A stretch of 33,063 nucleotides of DNA from CAZADA01 sp964483775 (lineage in GTDB: Bacteria > Pseudomonadota > Alphaproteobacteria > Caulobacterales > Maricaulaceae), in NCBI GenBank assembly GCA_964483775.1, contig CAZADA010000018.1:1-33063 (forward strand). The letters are read 5' to 3'. Every line of letters begins with the position of its first letter. Position 1 is the stretch's first letter. Below are positions 7,473 through 15,131 of the stretch, in pieces. The notes under the pieces were generated by a model. The model was not told the origin of the DNA. It did not search any database and saw only the letters and a program-made list of their open reading frames with translations. The translations under genes were made by a program, and so were the position numbers.

Positions 7473-8528
7473 TCACGCCTGCTCGCCGCCAGCCGCCAAC
7501 AGCGCGTTCAAACGCGCCAATCCCGCTTTAGGATCAAAGGGCTCTGGGACACGGCGCGCGGCCTGCGCCTTTTGCGCGCGGGCCAACGCATCGCCGGCCA
7601 ACACAGCGCTCGCCGCCGCGACGGTTTCCAGTTCCGCGCGCAGGGCCGAGCCGGTCTCACGTTCGCCTTGCAAGCGGCCATTGCCATGCATCACCACGTC
7701 GCACCCAGCGTCCAGGCTAGCCCGGACCCGCGCTTCCAGCCCGCCGTGCAACGCCGCCATAGACAAATCGTCGCCCATCACCAACCCATCAAAGCCAATG
7801 GCGCCCCGGATCACCGAGGTGAACACAGCCCGTGACGCCGTGGCGGGCTGATCTTTCTCCACCGCGGCGAAGGCGACGTGGGCCGTCATAGCCATCAGCG
7901 CCGCATCCGCCAGCGCGCGGAAGGGCGCAAAATCGGTATGGTCCAGCGTAAACAACGGAGCCTCGACATGAGGCAGCGCCACATGGCTGTCGGCCGTTGC
8001 GCGGCCGTGACCTGGTATGTGTTTGATGACGCCGCACACCCCGCCGGCCGCTAACCCTTCGAGCGCAGCCCGCCCCAAGACCGCGACAATCTCAGGATCG
8101 CTGCTCAACGCACGATCGCCAATCACCGGATCGGCCGCCGCCGTGGGCAGATCAAGCACCGGCGCACACGTGGCGTCGATCCCAACGTCGTAGAGCTCGG
8201 CGGCCATGAGGCGGTGGTTCAGCCGCACCGCTTCGATGGCGGCTTCGCGGTCGCTTGCGTACAACGCGCCAAATGTGGCCGCAGGCGGGGCTGCGCGCCA
8301 ATGGGGCGGTTTGAGGCGCTGGACCCTGCCCCCTTCTTGGTCGACAAAAATCAACGCGTTGCGGCCAAGCGCCTCACGCAAATCACCCGTCAAACGGCGC
8401 ACTTGCTCGGGGTTTTGGATATTGCGGCCGAAGAGGATGATCGCCCACGGGTCGGCCTCACGCAAGAAGTCTCGCTCGCCAACGCCAACGCTGGTTCCTT
8501 CACACCCAAGAATACACGCACGCGTCAT
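7473..8528 (-). CDS. nagZ: beta-N-acetylhexosaminidase (family GH3)
   Basis: A 351-residue cytosolic glycosidase that removes GlcNAc from anhydro-muropeptides during peptidoglycan recycling. The GH3/NagZ signature KHIPGHGRATADSH is at about residues 169-182, containing the Asp-His pair of the mobile catalytic loop. The nucleophile aspartate lies in MGDDLSM (251-257), and the substrate-binding FVDQEGGRVQRL is at 61-72. The ATG at 8528 shares its A with the TGA stop of the upstream SPOR gene (TGATG), so reinitiation is likely. An in-frame GTG at 8549 is less convincing. Confidence 0.95.
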   Translation of the reverse strand: MTRACILGCEGTSVGVGERDFLREADPWAIILFGRNIQNPEQVRRLTGDLREALGRNALIFVDQEGGRVQRLKPPHWRAAPPAATFGALYASDREAAIEAVRLNHRLMAAELYDVGIDATCAPVLDLPTAAADPVIGDRALSSDPEIVAVLGRAALEGLAAGGVCGVIKHIPGHGRATADSHVALPHVEAPLFTLDHTDFAPFRALADAALMAMTAHVAFAAVEKDQPATASRAVFTSVIRGAIGFDGLVMGDDLSMAALHGGLEARVRASLDAGCDVVMHGNGRLQGERETGSALRAELETVAAASAVLAGDALARAQKAQAARRVPEPFDPKAGLARLNALLAAGGEQA

Positions 8529-9535
8529 CAGCGTCGAACCACTAAGCACTCTTGTTCGCGTTCGCGCAGCATGGCGCAGAACCTCTCGGCGGGCGCGCGC
8601 TCGGCAAATCCGGGCATGCGCAACCGATAGCGGACGCCGCGACCGCCCAAATCAGCGAACACAATCTCTGGCTCGCGTACACCCAACAAATCGGGAAAGC
8701 GAGCCCGCAACTGCACCCAAGCATCCCCTGCGGTGCGCTGGGAGCGAAACGAGGCGATCTGCACCGCGAACGCACCATCGGCAGTGGTGGATGGCATGGC
8801 GTCTTGCATCACCTCTATGTCGTCGGGGTTAAGCGCCACCGGGTCGTTGGGGCCGTCTTGCAAGGCCCGCAAGCGCTCTGCGAACGCGTCATCGGTGGGC
8901 GCCAGGCGCGAGGTGGCGATCGGGGATTGGCTTGTCGCCGCGGGGGTCAGCTCCCGTGCGGCGGGTTGGGGCGCCGGCGTGGGTGTCGCGGTCGGCGTGG
9001 GCGCGGGCGCGGGTGGAGACGGCGTCGGCGTGGGTGTGGGGGTCGGTGTTGGTGTGGGCGTCGGTGTTAGCTCGGGCTCCACGATGACCGGATCGACATT
9101 GGCCGGCGTCTCGGCGACCGGTTCGCTCGCGTTCACCGATGGCGACGCATTCTGTGTGGGCGCACTGGAGCCGGTGCGCAGCGCGCTCAACGCTTCGGAC
9201 GCGGAGTCGTTCGGAGGCGAGCCAGCGTTGTAGCTGTTGTAGACTTCAAGGTCGGCGCCGGCGGACCGCACGACGCCGTCGCCAGCCCGGGTTTTGAATT
9301 CGTCTTGTTCGGCCGCAATCAATGGCGGACCCTCTCGACCGCCCTCGCGCACGCCCTGGCTGTAAGCCTGCCAGATCACGCCTGAAAACACAGCAAACAC
9401 GCCAAAGCCGACCGCCAGCACCAGCGGGCCGCGCTTGCGCCCACGGGTCGGCTCACGCTCCACAGGCATCGCATCGCCGAAGCCGGCTTGCGAGCGGGAG
9501 ACGCGGTCCCAGGAGTCGTGAGCGTATCTGTTCAT
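8528..9535 (-). CDS. SPOR-domain membrane protein with a Thr-Pro repeat linker
   Basis: A 335-residue bitopic protein with a cytoplasmic N-terminus rich in basic residues (RGRKRG), one transmembrane helix at about 37-57, a long low-complexity periplasmic linker and a C-terminal SPOR domain from about 254 to the end (GAFAVQIASFRSQRTAGDAW ... VRYRLRMPGF). SPOR domains bind denuded septal peptidoglycan, so a cell-division or cell-wall role is likely. Residues 157-191 are almost pure Pro/Thr/Ala, with eight uninterrupted Thr-Pro pairs. It is coupled to nagZ and lies 29 bp after dgt. Confidence 0.9.
   Translation of the reverse strand: MNRYAHDSWDRVSRSQAGFGDAMPVEREPTRGRKRGPLVLAVGFGVFAVFSGVIWQAYSQGVREGGREGPPLIAAEQDEFKTRAGDGVVRSAGADLEVYNSYNAGSPPNDSASEALSALRTGSSAPTQNASPSVNASEPVAETPANVDPVIVEPELTPTPTPTPTPTPTPTPSPPAPAPTPTATPTPAPQPAARELTPAATSQSPIATSRLAPTDDAFAERLRALQDGPNDPVALNPDDIEVMQDAMPSTTADGAFAVQIASFRSQRTAGDAWVQLRARFPDLLGVREPEIVFADLGGRGVRYRLRMPGFAERAPAERFCAMLREREQECLVVRR
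8963..9067 (-). repeat. low-complexity Thr-Pro/Ala-Pro coding repeat in the SPOR protein
   Basis: This is a degenerate hexanucleotide array (GTGGGT/GTCGGT-like units on the plus strand) that encodes residues 157-191 of the SPOR protein. The most regular part, 9020-9067, encodes eight consecutive Thr-Pro dipeptides. Synonymous variation between units means it is not a perfect microsatellite. Confidence 0.8.
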
Positions 9536-9564
9536 GGCGTGTGTTGGATCCTTCGCCCCAGGTG

Positions 9565-10803
9565 TTAAGGTTCGATTTCCAGTGAGAACAATCTGCGGTG
9601 TTCAGCCATCGCCAGGCGGTCAGTCATGCCAGAGATATAGTCGGCCACAACACGCGCGGTTGTCTCGTCTTGGGCTTGAGACGCTTTGGCGCGCAGGCGT
9701 GTCGGCAGCAATTCTGGCTCCTTCAAAAACGCCTCGAACAGCTCGCGCACAATGCGCTTGGCGCGGCTCATGGTGCGATTCACTTTGTAATGCCGGTACA
9801 TATTCTCGAACAAGAATGTGCGCAAATCCTGCTCTTGGGCGAGCAATTCGGTGGAAAAGGCCACGATCGGTTGATCCAGCGCACGCACCTCATCGGCCGA
9901 GTGCGGCGCCAAGCGGGCGAGCCGTGCGCGGGTTTCCGTCAGGCAATCTTCGACCATGCGTCCAATCAAACGACGCACGGCGCCATGGATCAGCCGGTCG
10001 GGATCCGCACCGGGATGAGCCCCCTCAACCTCGGCGATCACCGGACCAATCAGCGGAATGTCACGCAAATCGGCCAGCTCGAACAGCCCCTCCCGCAGAC
10101 CATCGTCGATGTCATGGTTGTTGTAGGCGATGTCGTCAGCCAGGGCGGCGACTTGCGCTTCAGGGCCGGCATGGGTGGACAAATCCAGATCGCGCCAGCC
10201 GGCATACGACGTCAGCGCCCAGGGTAAGTCGGCCGCGTCGTCCTCATCGGTGATCACCGGGCCGTTGTGCTTCACGATCCCCTCAAGGGTCTCCCATGTG
10301 AGGTTGAGGCCATCGAATTCGACATAGCGCGCTTCAAGCTCAGTCACGATCCTAAGCGTGTTGGCGTTATGGTCAAAGCCGCCAAAGTCGGCCATCGCCT
10401 CGGCCAACGCGGTCTCTCCGGCGTGTCCAAAGGGCGGGTGTCCAAGATCGTGGGCGAGCGCCAAGGCCTCGGCCAGATCCTCGTCAAGGCCGAGCGCGCG
10501 CGACACCGATCGAGCGATCTGAGCCACCTCCAGCGAATGGGTCAGGCGCGTTCGATAATCATCGCCTTCATGGGCGACAAACACTTGGGTCTTATGCTTC
10601 AAGCGTCGGAAGGCGGAGGAATGGATGATACGGTCGCGGTCGCGTTGGAATTCGCTTCGCGTCGCACTCTCCGGCTCGGGTCGCACGCGCCCACGCGTGG
10701 CCCACGGATCACTGGCGTACGGCGCGCGCCAGGGCGCGCCAGGGCGCGGGGGGCGCAGGCCTGACGCTTCGTCAGACGATTGTGCTTTCGAAACCACCAC
10801 CAT
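9565..10803 (-). CDS. dgt: deoxyguanosinetriphosphate triphosphohydrolase-like protein
   Basis: A 412-residue HD-domain dNTP triphosphohydrolase of the long alphaproteobacterial type, releasing tripolyphosphate from dNTPs. The metal ligands are visible: His89 in RLTHSLEVAQ, His118-Asp119 in ALAHDLGHPPFGH, and Asp224 in LADDIAYNNHDIDDG. The conserved N-terminal block DRDRIIHSSAFRRLKHKTQVF is at residues 55-75. The frame runs open to 11133, but the ATG at 10803 with AAGAGA just upstream fits the family start and leaves the divergent iron-sulfur gene free. It heads the minus-strand series continuing with the SPOR protein and nagZ. Confidence 0.95.
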   Translation of the reverse strand: MVVVSKAQSSDEASGLRPPRPGAPWRAPYASDPWATRGRVRPEPESATRSEFQRDRDRIIHSSAFRRLKHKTQVFVAHEGDDYRTRLTHSLEVAQIARSVSRALGLDEDLAEALALAHDLGHPPFGHAGETALAEAMADFGGFDHNANTLRIVTELEARYVEFDGLNLTWETLEGIVKHNGPVITDEDDAADLPWALTSYAGWRDLDLSTHAGPEAQVAALADDIAYNNHDIDDGLREGLFELADLRDIPLIGPVIAEVEGAHPGADPDRLIHGAVRRLIGRMVEDCLTETRARLARLAPHSADEVRALDQPIVAFSTELLAQEQDLRTFLFENMYRHYKVNRTMSRAKRIVRELFEAFLKEPELLPTRLRAKASQAQDETTARVVADYISGMTDRLAMAEHRRLFSLEIEP

Positions 10804-10851
10804 ATCTCTTGGTACGGTGAACTCGATGGATTCGCAAAGGTAGGAATACGC

Positions 10852-11190
10852 ATGGCGCCCAACAATCTGCCCGACGTAACCTTGACTGAAGCGGCGGCCC
10901 GCCAAATCGCCAAAGTGGCGACCAGTGAGGGCAAGAGATACCTGCGTGTCGGCGTCAAAGGCGGCGGGTGTTCTGGGTTTTCCTACGTCTTTGCCCTGGA
11001 AGACGCCAAAGCGGACGATGATGTGGTGATCGCACGCGACGGCGCCGAGGCGTTGATTGATGTGACCTCGTTGCCTCTGATCGCGGGGTCGGAAATTGAC
11101 TTTGTGGACAGTCTTTTGGGGGCCGCCTTTCAAGTGCGTAATCCCAACGCCACGGCCGCGTGCGGTTGCGGAGTCAGTTTCTCACTTTAA
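10852..11190 (+). CDS. erpA: A-type iron-sulfur cluster carrier/insertion protein (ErpA/IscA family)
   Basis: A 112-residue HesB/IscA-fold protein. The three conserved cysteines that hold the transferred cluster are Cys40 (VKGGGCSGF) and Cys104/Cys106 (ACGCGVSFSL). It would hand [4Fe-4S] or [2Fe-2S] clusters to apo-enzymes. The sequence alone does not firmly separate ErpA from IscA or SufA; the isolated location, divergent from dgt and away from a suf operon, favours ErpA. The start lies 48 bp from the dgt start, so the two promoters must be compact or overlapping. Confidence 0.9.
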   Translation: MAPNNLPDVTLTEAAARQIAKVATSEGKRYLRVGVKGGGCSGFSYVFALEDAKADDDVVIARDGAEALIDVTSLPLIAGSEIDFVDSLLGAAFQVRNPNATAACGCGVSFSL

Positions 11191-11205
11191 CTCGGGCGCG
11201 CCCTG

Positions 11206-11223
11206 GGCCCCGAAGGCGGGGCC
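11206..11223 (+). terminator. possible terminator hairpin after the iron-sulfur carrier gene
   Basis: GGCCCC (11206-11211) and GGGGCC (11218-11223) form a 6-bp all-GC stem with a GAAGGC loop, 15 nt after the stop codon. There is no immediate T-run; CCCTTTT follows only about 14 nt later, so it may be a pause or stability hairpin instead. Confidence 0.35.
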
Positions 11224-11300
11224 AAACCCGGCCTACCCTTTTGCACCCCGCTCGTGCTAACACGTGAGCAATTCGACGCATAAGCGATGGGAGATGGGGC

Positions 11301-11747
11301 ATGCAAACGCGTGCAAGCGGGTTTTACCTGACGGTCCTCGGTTTGATTGCGCTGTGCGCTGGCTTGGCCAGCGCGGTGTTCGGCACGCTCTACGCGTTCG
11401 ATCAAGGCCATGTGCCGCCGGGATACACCTATCTGGCGTTCGCAGCCGCGGCGGCGGCGGGCATCATCTTGACGATGCCGGGGCTTGGTTTGTTGTGGAT
11501 GGCCGACGTCATCAAGGATCTTGGCGCTGTCCGCGGCGAGCTGGCCCGTCAAGCCCGCGCCACCGCCAATTTGTCGGCCGTGCTTGAGGATGCGCTGCTC
11601 GGCGAGCCTGAGCCCATGCGCGATCCCCATGGCGCCAACTACGGCCGCGCCAATGGTCGCCAGCGCGCGCCAGCGCCTTCGCGCGCATCACGATCGTCAG
11701 CCGGTCAATGGGGGGCGTCGGATCTTGATGATTTCGACCGGATCTAA
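11301..11747 (+). CDS. small two-helix membrane protein of unknown function
   Basis: A 148-residue protein I do not recognise. Two hydrophobic helices (about residues 8-31 and 44-68, the second with an Ala-rich AAAAAAGIILTMPGLG core) are joined by a short loop. A charged, probably cytosolic helix follows (70-100, ADVIKDLGAVRGELARQARA), then a polar Arg/Ser/Pro-rich tail ending DLDDFDRI. A purine-rich GGGAGATGGGG precedes the ATG. It lies between the iron-sulfur carrier gene and xth on the same strand, 37 bp before xth, so co-transcription with xth is plausible. Confidence 0.75.
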   Translation: MQTRASGFYLTVLGLIALCAGLASAVFGTLYAFDQGHVPPGYTYLAFAAAAAAGIILTMPGLGLLWMADVIKDLGAVRGELARQARATANLSAVLEDALLGEPEPMRDPHGANYGRANGRQRAPAPSRASRSSAGQWGASDLDDFDRI

Positions 11748-11784
11748 GCCCCATCGCCCCGCACGTCTTGCGCGCCGGTGAGCC

Positions 11785-12573
11785 ATGAGCGTCTCCATCG
11801 CATCGTGGAACGTGAATTCCATCAACGCGCGACTGCCGACGGTCACGGCGTGGCTTGAGGCCGCCCAGCCCGACATCGCATGTCTGCAAGAGATCAAGTG
11901 CGTTGATGACAAGTTTCCCCGGCTTGAAATCGAAGCCATGGGCTATTCAACGGCGGTGTTTGGCCAGAAGAGCTACAATGGCGTGGCCATCGCGTCGAAA
12001 TTTCCCATGGAGGATGTTCGTCGGGGCCTGCCCGGCGACGACGGGGATGACCAGGCGCGTTACATTGAAGCGTTCATTGCGCCCGCCGACGTTGCGCCCT
12101 TCCGGGTCGCGTCGATCTATCTGCCCAACGGCAATCCCGTCGACAGCGCGAAATTCCCCTATAAACTCCAGTGGTTCAAGCGGCTGGAGAAACACGCCGC
12201 GATGCTGCGCGGGCACGAAGAGAGTTTGGTCCTGGCCGGCGACTACAACGTGATCCCGCGCGATGTGGATGTGCACGATCCGGCCGCCTGGGCCGAGGAC
12301 GCCCTGTTTCAGCCGGCCAGCCGGGCCGCGTACAAGGCCCTCCTCTGGCACGGGTTTGTGGACGCCTATGAGGCGCTCGACAATCGTGCGCACCAGTACA
12401 CATTCTGGGATTATCAAGGCGGCGCGTGGCCCAAAGACAAAGGCATCCGCATCGATCACATTGTGTGCAGTCCCCAGGCTGCGGACCGACTTGCCGGGAT
12501 CGCCATCCACCGCGACGCGCGCGCCATGGACAAGCCGTCCGACCACGTGCCCATCGTGGCTCATTTCGACTAG
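11785..12573 (+). CDS. xth: exodeoxyribonuclease III (AP endonuclease)
   Basis: A 262-residue member of the endonuclease/exonuclease/phosphatase superfamily that cleaves DNA at abasic sites and trims 3' ends in base-excision repair. The family motifs are in order: ASWNVNSINARL at the N-terminus (metal-site Asn), CLQEIK with Glu36, SIYLPNG, the catalytic Asp and Asn in LAGDYNV, and a C-terminal KPSDHVPI with the Asp-His pair. Length is typical. The stop lies 41 bp from the convergent orphan gene. Confidence 0.96.
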   Translation: MSVSIASWNVNSINARLPTVTAWLEAAQPDIACLQEIKCVDDKFPRLEIEAMGYSTAVFGQKSYNGVAIASKFPMEDVRRGLPGDDGDDQARYIEAFIAPADVAPFRVASIYLPNGNPVDSAKFPYKLQWFKRLEKHAAMLRGHEESLVLAGDYNVIPRDVDVHDPAAWAEDALFQPASRAAYKALLWHGFVDAYEALDNRAHQYTFWDYQGGAWPKDKGIRIDHIVCSPQAADRLAGIAIHRDARAMDKPSDHVPIVAHFD

Positions 12574-12614
12574 GCCGTCGGGCTCGCCGGCGTGCGCCGC
12601 TCCTGCTCGGCGCG

Positions 12615-13406
12615 TCAGAGTTCAGCGTCAGCCGAATCGGCGACATCGGGTCGCCAACGTTGAACCGCAGCGCCGTCGTCGGCCAGTTCGGGGTATTCGA
12701 CGCTGGGCAATGGCCCGAAGGTGATGGTCTCGGCGGTGTTGGGATCGTTGAGCGCGGCTTCGAGCAAAGGCGACACCACGTTGAGGGCGCGGCCCGCTTG
12801 GGTCGCCAGCACGTGGTCGTTCATCAGCGCAAAGCCAATGTCCTTGCCCTCCGCCGCGGCGGTCGCGCCGGTGAAGATCGCACCAAGCTGATCATCCAGC
12901 ACATCGTTATCAAACACCTGGGGGGCCAGGCCCGTCATGTTCGCCGCCAGGCTTGCGGCATTCCAGCCCGCTTTCACCGATTTGACCATCAACACAGGGA
13001 CATCGCGGCTGGGATCGCGCCATTGGTTGTAGAGCTTGGCGACGCCAACGCCGAGCCAAAACACCTTCACGCCGTAGTTGAACCAGTTGGGCGCGCCTGG
13101 CGTGTTGGCCAACGCCTTGGTGGCGAATTTGAGGGCGTTGAGCTGTGTTTGGACGATCGCCTTGTCCATGGCGGCGTAGTCCTTGGGCGCGCCAGCGAAC
13201 ACGTTCCCAACCTGTTGGGGCGGCACAGCCAACACCAATTGGTTGGGCGGTTGCGCCAGCCCAAGTGTGGACTGGGCCATCCGGCTGAGCGCGGGTCCGG
13301 GCTGGTTGACGCCGATGAGCACGCCTGGGCGTTCGTCTTCAGTGGCGCGGCGTTGGTAGGGATTGGTTCCCTTGGTTGATTTGATTTCCACTGGCGCTAC
13401 TCGCAT
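12615..13406 (-). CDS. hypothetical protein, unrecognised
   Basis: A 263-residue protein without a signature I know. It has no clear signal peptide or convincing transmembrane helix; the most hydrophobic stretch, around residues 108-122 (FNYGVKVFWLGVGVA), is short. The N-terminus is charged and polar (residues 1-35). The middle is Ala-rich and probably helical (for example QTQLNALKFATKALANTP), and the tail is acidic (DVADSADAEL). Codon usage looks like that of its neighbours. It has its own ATG and a possible promoter, and converges on xth. The call as a gene rests on length, coherent composition and the lack of a competing frame. Confidence 0.65.
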   Translation of the reverse strand: MRVAPVEIKSTKGTNPYQRRATEDERPGVLIGVNQPGPALSRMAQSTLGLAQPPNQLVLAVPPQQVGNVFAGAPKDYAAMDKAIVQTQLNALKFATKALANTPGAPNWFNYGVKVFWLGVGVAKLYNQWRDPSRDVPVLMVKSVKAGWNAASLAANMTGLAPQVFDNDVLDDQLGAIFTGATAAAEGKDIGFALMNDHVLATQAGRALNVVSPLLEAALNDPNTAETITFGPLPSVEYPELADDGAAVQRWRPDVADSADAEL

Positions 13407-13441
13407 GAATCCGCAGCATGGCGGGTGGGTGCTCGGTTTGC

Positions 13442-13469
13442 GTTAGACTGGTCCGTGCGCCCAAGGCAA
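13442..13469 (-). promoter_or_regulatory. possible promoter of the orphan gene
   Basis: On the minus strand TTGCCT (13464-13469) and TCTAAC (13442-13447) are separated by 16 nt, each matching four of six sigma-70 positions. Transcription would start about 28 nt before the ATG at 13406. Confidence 0.3.
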
Positions 13470-13523
13470 ACGCCACCGACAGATCAGTCTGCACTGGCGT
13501 GTGATGGGCCCCTGCCTTCCCGT

Positions 13524-14660
13524 TCAGGCTTGTCCGCGCAGCGCCTTGTCCAGCTCTTCAAGGGCGAGCGGCCAGTTTTCATCATGCGCGCGCTGGGAGT
13601 CTTCTGAAACAAAACCGGAATGGGTGAGGCGGAGCTGGGTTGCGTTGTCCATGGGCGCCAGTTCAACGCGCAGGATCGTCTCAGCGCCTTGGGCGCCTCT
13701 CGGTGTTCCATCTCCGGTCAGCCAGGTCATTTCGACCAACTCATTCTCGATCAGCTCGAGGAACCGGCCGTAGTGCGGATGCCGGCCCCATTCGGTTCGG
13801 TTGTAGAAAAAGTATGGCCGACCCGGCTCCACCACCATCGACAACGTTCCCGGTTGGGCGAACCAGATGTCGAATTTGTCGGTCCACGCGGCGTAGACCG
13901 CGGCAGGCTCAGCGTTGATCCGGGTTTCGCACGTCACCTGCAAAGGGCGCGCCGTGTGGTCGGGTCGCGGGATCGCGCTCTTGTCGGCCGCCTGGGTCGG
14001 TTTCGCAAACGCCGCGGCGTCCGCCCCGTCGAGCGCGTGGATGATCTTCGCCGCGATGGTCCGGGCGTCTTCCTTTGCCGAACGCGCCAGGTGCCGGGCG
14101 ATCGACCGCCGATCGTCTTCTGAGAACGATTGATGGAGCTTGGACACCATGTCGACGGACGCAACGTCAACTGTGAACGCGACGATCCCGGGGAAGAGGC
14201 GTTCGATGTAGCCCGGCGGGGCCATGGATGTTTGCCAGACCGGATAGTCGCCAATGTCGGCGTGTTGTCGCTCGAATAGAACCGCCAGGCCGTTCACCAG
14301 ATCCTTGAAGAACTGAAGGTCTTTGACCATTCGGATGCGTCCACGGACCTGGACTTCTTCATAGTCAACCGTCCCTGCACGATCCAAATTGGTGCGCCAG
14401 TTCGGCGACACATAGCTGGACGGCCCTGAAAACGTGACAAGGACATCTTGGCCATCGAGACCAGCGGCTTGGGGGTTGTTGGCGTTGAGATGCCCGTGCA
14501 GGCGGACCGGCTGTCCGGCTTCAACGTCGGTCAGGAAAGGCAGTCGCGTACTTCGCAATCCGCCATGGGCTGTGACGACGTTCGCAAACGGATGCTCGCG
14601 CATCAGCGTCGTGGCTGCGTCCGCCGACTCGATCCGCCGCCATTGGGGTGGATATGTCAT
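13524..14660 (-). CDS. fusion protein: PaiB-like FMN-binding domain plus SRPBCC (AHSA1-type) domain
   Basis: A 378-residue protein made of two recognisable parts. Residues 1 to about 210 resemble the PaiB family of FMN-binding split-barrel proteins (PPQWR, HPFANVVT, LHGHLNANNPQ, SSYVSPNW, VSKLHQSFSEDDRRSI). In Bacillus, PaiB is a negative regulator of sporulation and protease genes. Residues about 238-378 form an SRPBCC/AHSA1 ligand-binding domain (VTCETRINAEPAAVYAAWTD ... HSGFVSEDSQRAHDENW). The Ala-rich segment 205-236 looks like a linker. No DNA-binding motif is visible, so the whole could be an FMN- or ligand-binding enzyme. The neighbouring divergent ArsR-VOC pair often accompanies stand-alone AHSA1 genes. 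A frameshift is not needed; the frame is continuous. Confidence 0.82.
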   Translation of the reverse strand: MTYPPQWRRIESADAATTLMREHPFANVVTAHGGLRSTRLPFLTDVEAGQPVRLHGHLNANNPQAAGLDGQDVLVTFSGPSSYVSPNWRTNLDRAGTVDYEEVQVRGRIRMVKDLQFFKDLVNGLAVLFERQHADIGDYPVWQTSMAPPGYIERLFPGIVAFTVDVASVDMVSKLHQSFSEDDRRSIARHLARSAKEDARTIAAKIIHALDGADAAAFAKPTQAADKSAIPRPDHTARPLQVTCETRINAEPAAVYAAWTDKFDIWFAQPGTLSMVVEPGRPYFFYNRTEWGRHPHYGRFLELIENELVEMTWLTGDGTPRGAQGAETILRVELAPMDNATQLRLTHSGFVSEDSQRAHDENWPLALEELDKALRGQA

Positions 14661-14782
14661 TGAGAACCCCCGATTTGTTCAGGACGCGGCGGTTGGTACA
14701 ACGCTTGCGCGTCGCGCGGTCGTTTCACCTTTACCCGTGCGCCGGTGAGATCTTAGGGCCAATCTCGATCACACCGCCCCCA

Positions 14783-14810
14783 TTTACATGCAACACAAAT
14801 GTTGCATAAT
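14783..14810 (+). promoter_or_regulatory. sigma-70-like promoter of the arsR-VOC operon
   Basis: TTTACA (14783-14788, five of six consensus matches) and CATAAT (14805-14810, five of six) are 16 nt apart. The predicted start of transcription is about 14817, coinciding with the first base of the in-frame GTG. The promoter almost completely contains the palindromic operator. Confidence 0.65.
14788..14807. promoter_or_regulatory. palindromic ArsR-type operator
   Basis: ATGCAACA and TGTTGCAT form a perfect 8-bp inverted repeat around the 4-bp spacer CAAA. It fills the space between the -35 and -10 hexamers, touching both, which is the ideal place for an autorepressor. The half-site sequence resembles TGCAAC/GTTGCA operators of ArsR-family regulators found with SRPBCC proteins. 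It lies 128 bp from the start of the divergent fusion gene. Confidence 0.75.
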
Positions 14811-14816
14811 GAGGGC

Positions 14817-15131
14817 GTGGGCATTCCGTTCGATCCCAATCTCAGCACGCTGTTCCGCGCGCTCGGCGACGACACGCGGCTGCTGATCCTTGAGCAGTTG
14901 AGAAAGCGGAATGACCAAAGCCTGTTTGAGCTGTGCGCTCGCCTCATCGAGGACCATGACGTGACCCTGACCCGCCAAGCCATCACACGGCATTTGAACA
15001 CGCTGGAACAGGCCGGGTTGATCACCACCGCCTGGAAAGGCCGGACCAAGGTTCATTCACTCACGGCCGGCTCATTCGAAGACACCATCACCCCTTGGCT
15101 GGAAGCCTTTTTTCAAGGAGATGCACAATGA
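14817..15131 (+). CDS. ArsR-family winged-helix transcriptional regulator
   Basis: A 104-residue dimeric repressor type: LFRALGDDTRLLILEQL (first helices), then the recognition region TLTRQAITRHLNTLEQAG, and the wing LITTAWKGRTKVHSL. The cysteine metal box of classical metal sensors is absent, as in the metal-independent ArsR proteins that accompany SRPBCC and glyoxalase-fold genes. An ATG at 14799 is in frame but lies inside the operator and upstream of the predicted transcription start, so I prefer GTG 14817, probably translated from a leaderless message. Its stop overlaps the VOC start by 4 nt (ATGA). Confidence 0.88.
   Translation: MGIPFDPNLSTLFRALGDDTRLLILEQLRKRNDQSLFELCARLIEDHDVTLTRQAITRHLNTLEQAGLITTAWKGRTKVHSLTAGSFEDTITPWLEAFFQGDAQ

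Noticed and set aside
10804..11133. Possible N-terminal extension of dgt
   Set aside because: It would overlap nearly all of the divergent iron-sulfur carrier gene, and the extension has no family similarity.
14692..14702. GTTG-GTA-CAAC as a second ArsR operator near the fusion gene
   Set aside because: The half-sites are in the opposite order (GTTG first) to the main operator, and it is too short to be significant.
14799..14816. ATG 14799 as start of ArsR
   Set aside because: It lies in the palindromic operator and upstream of the transcription start predicted from the near-consensus promoter.
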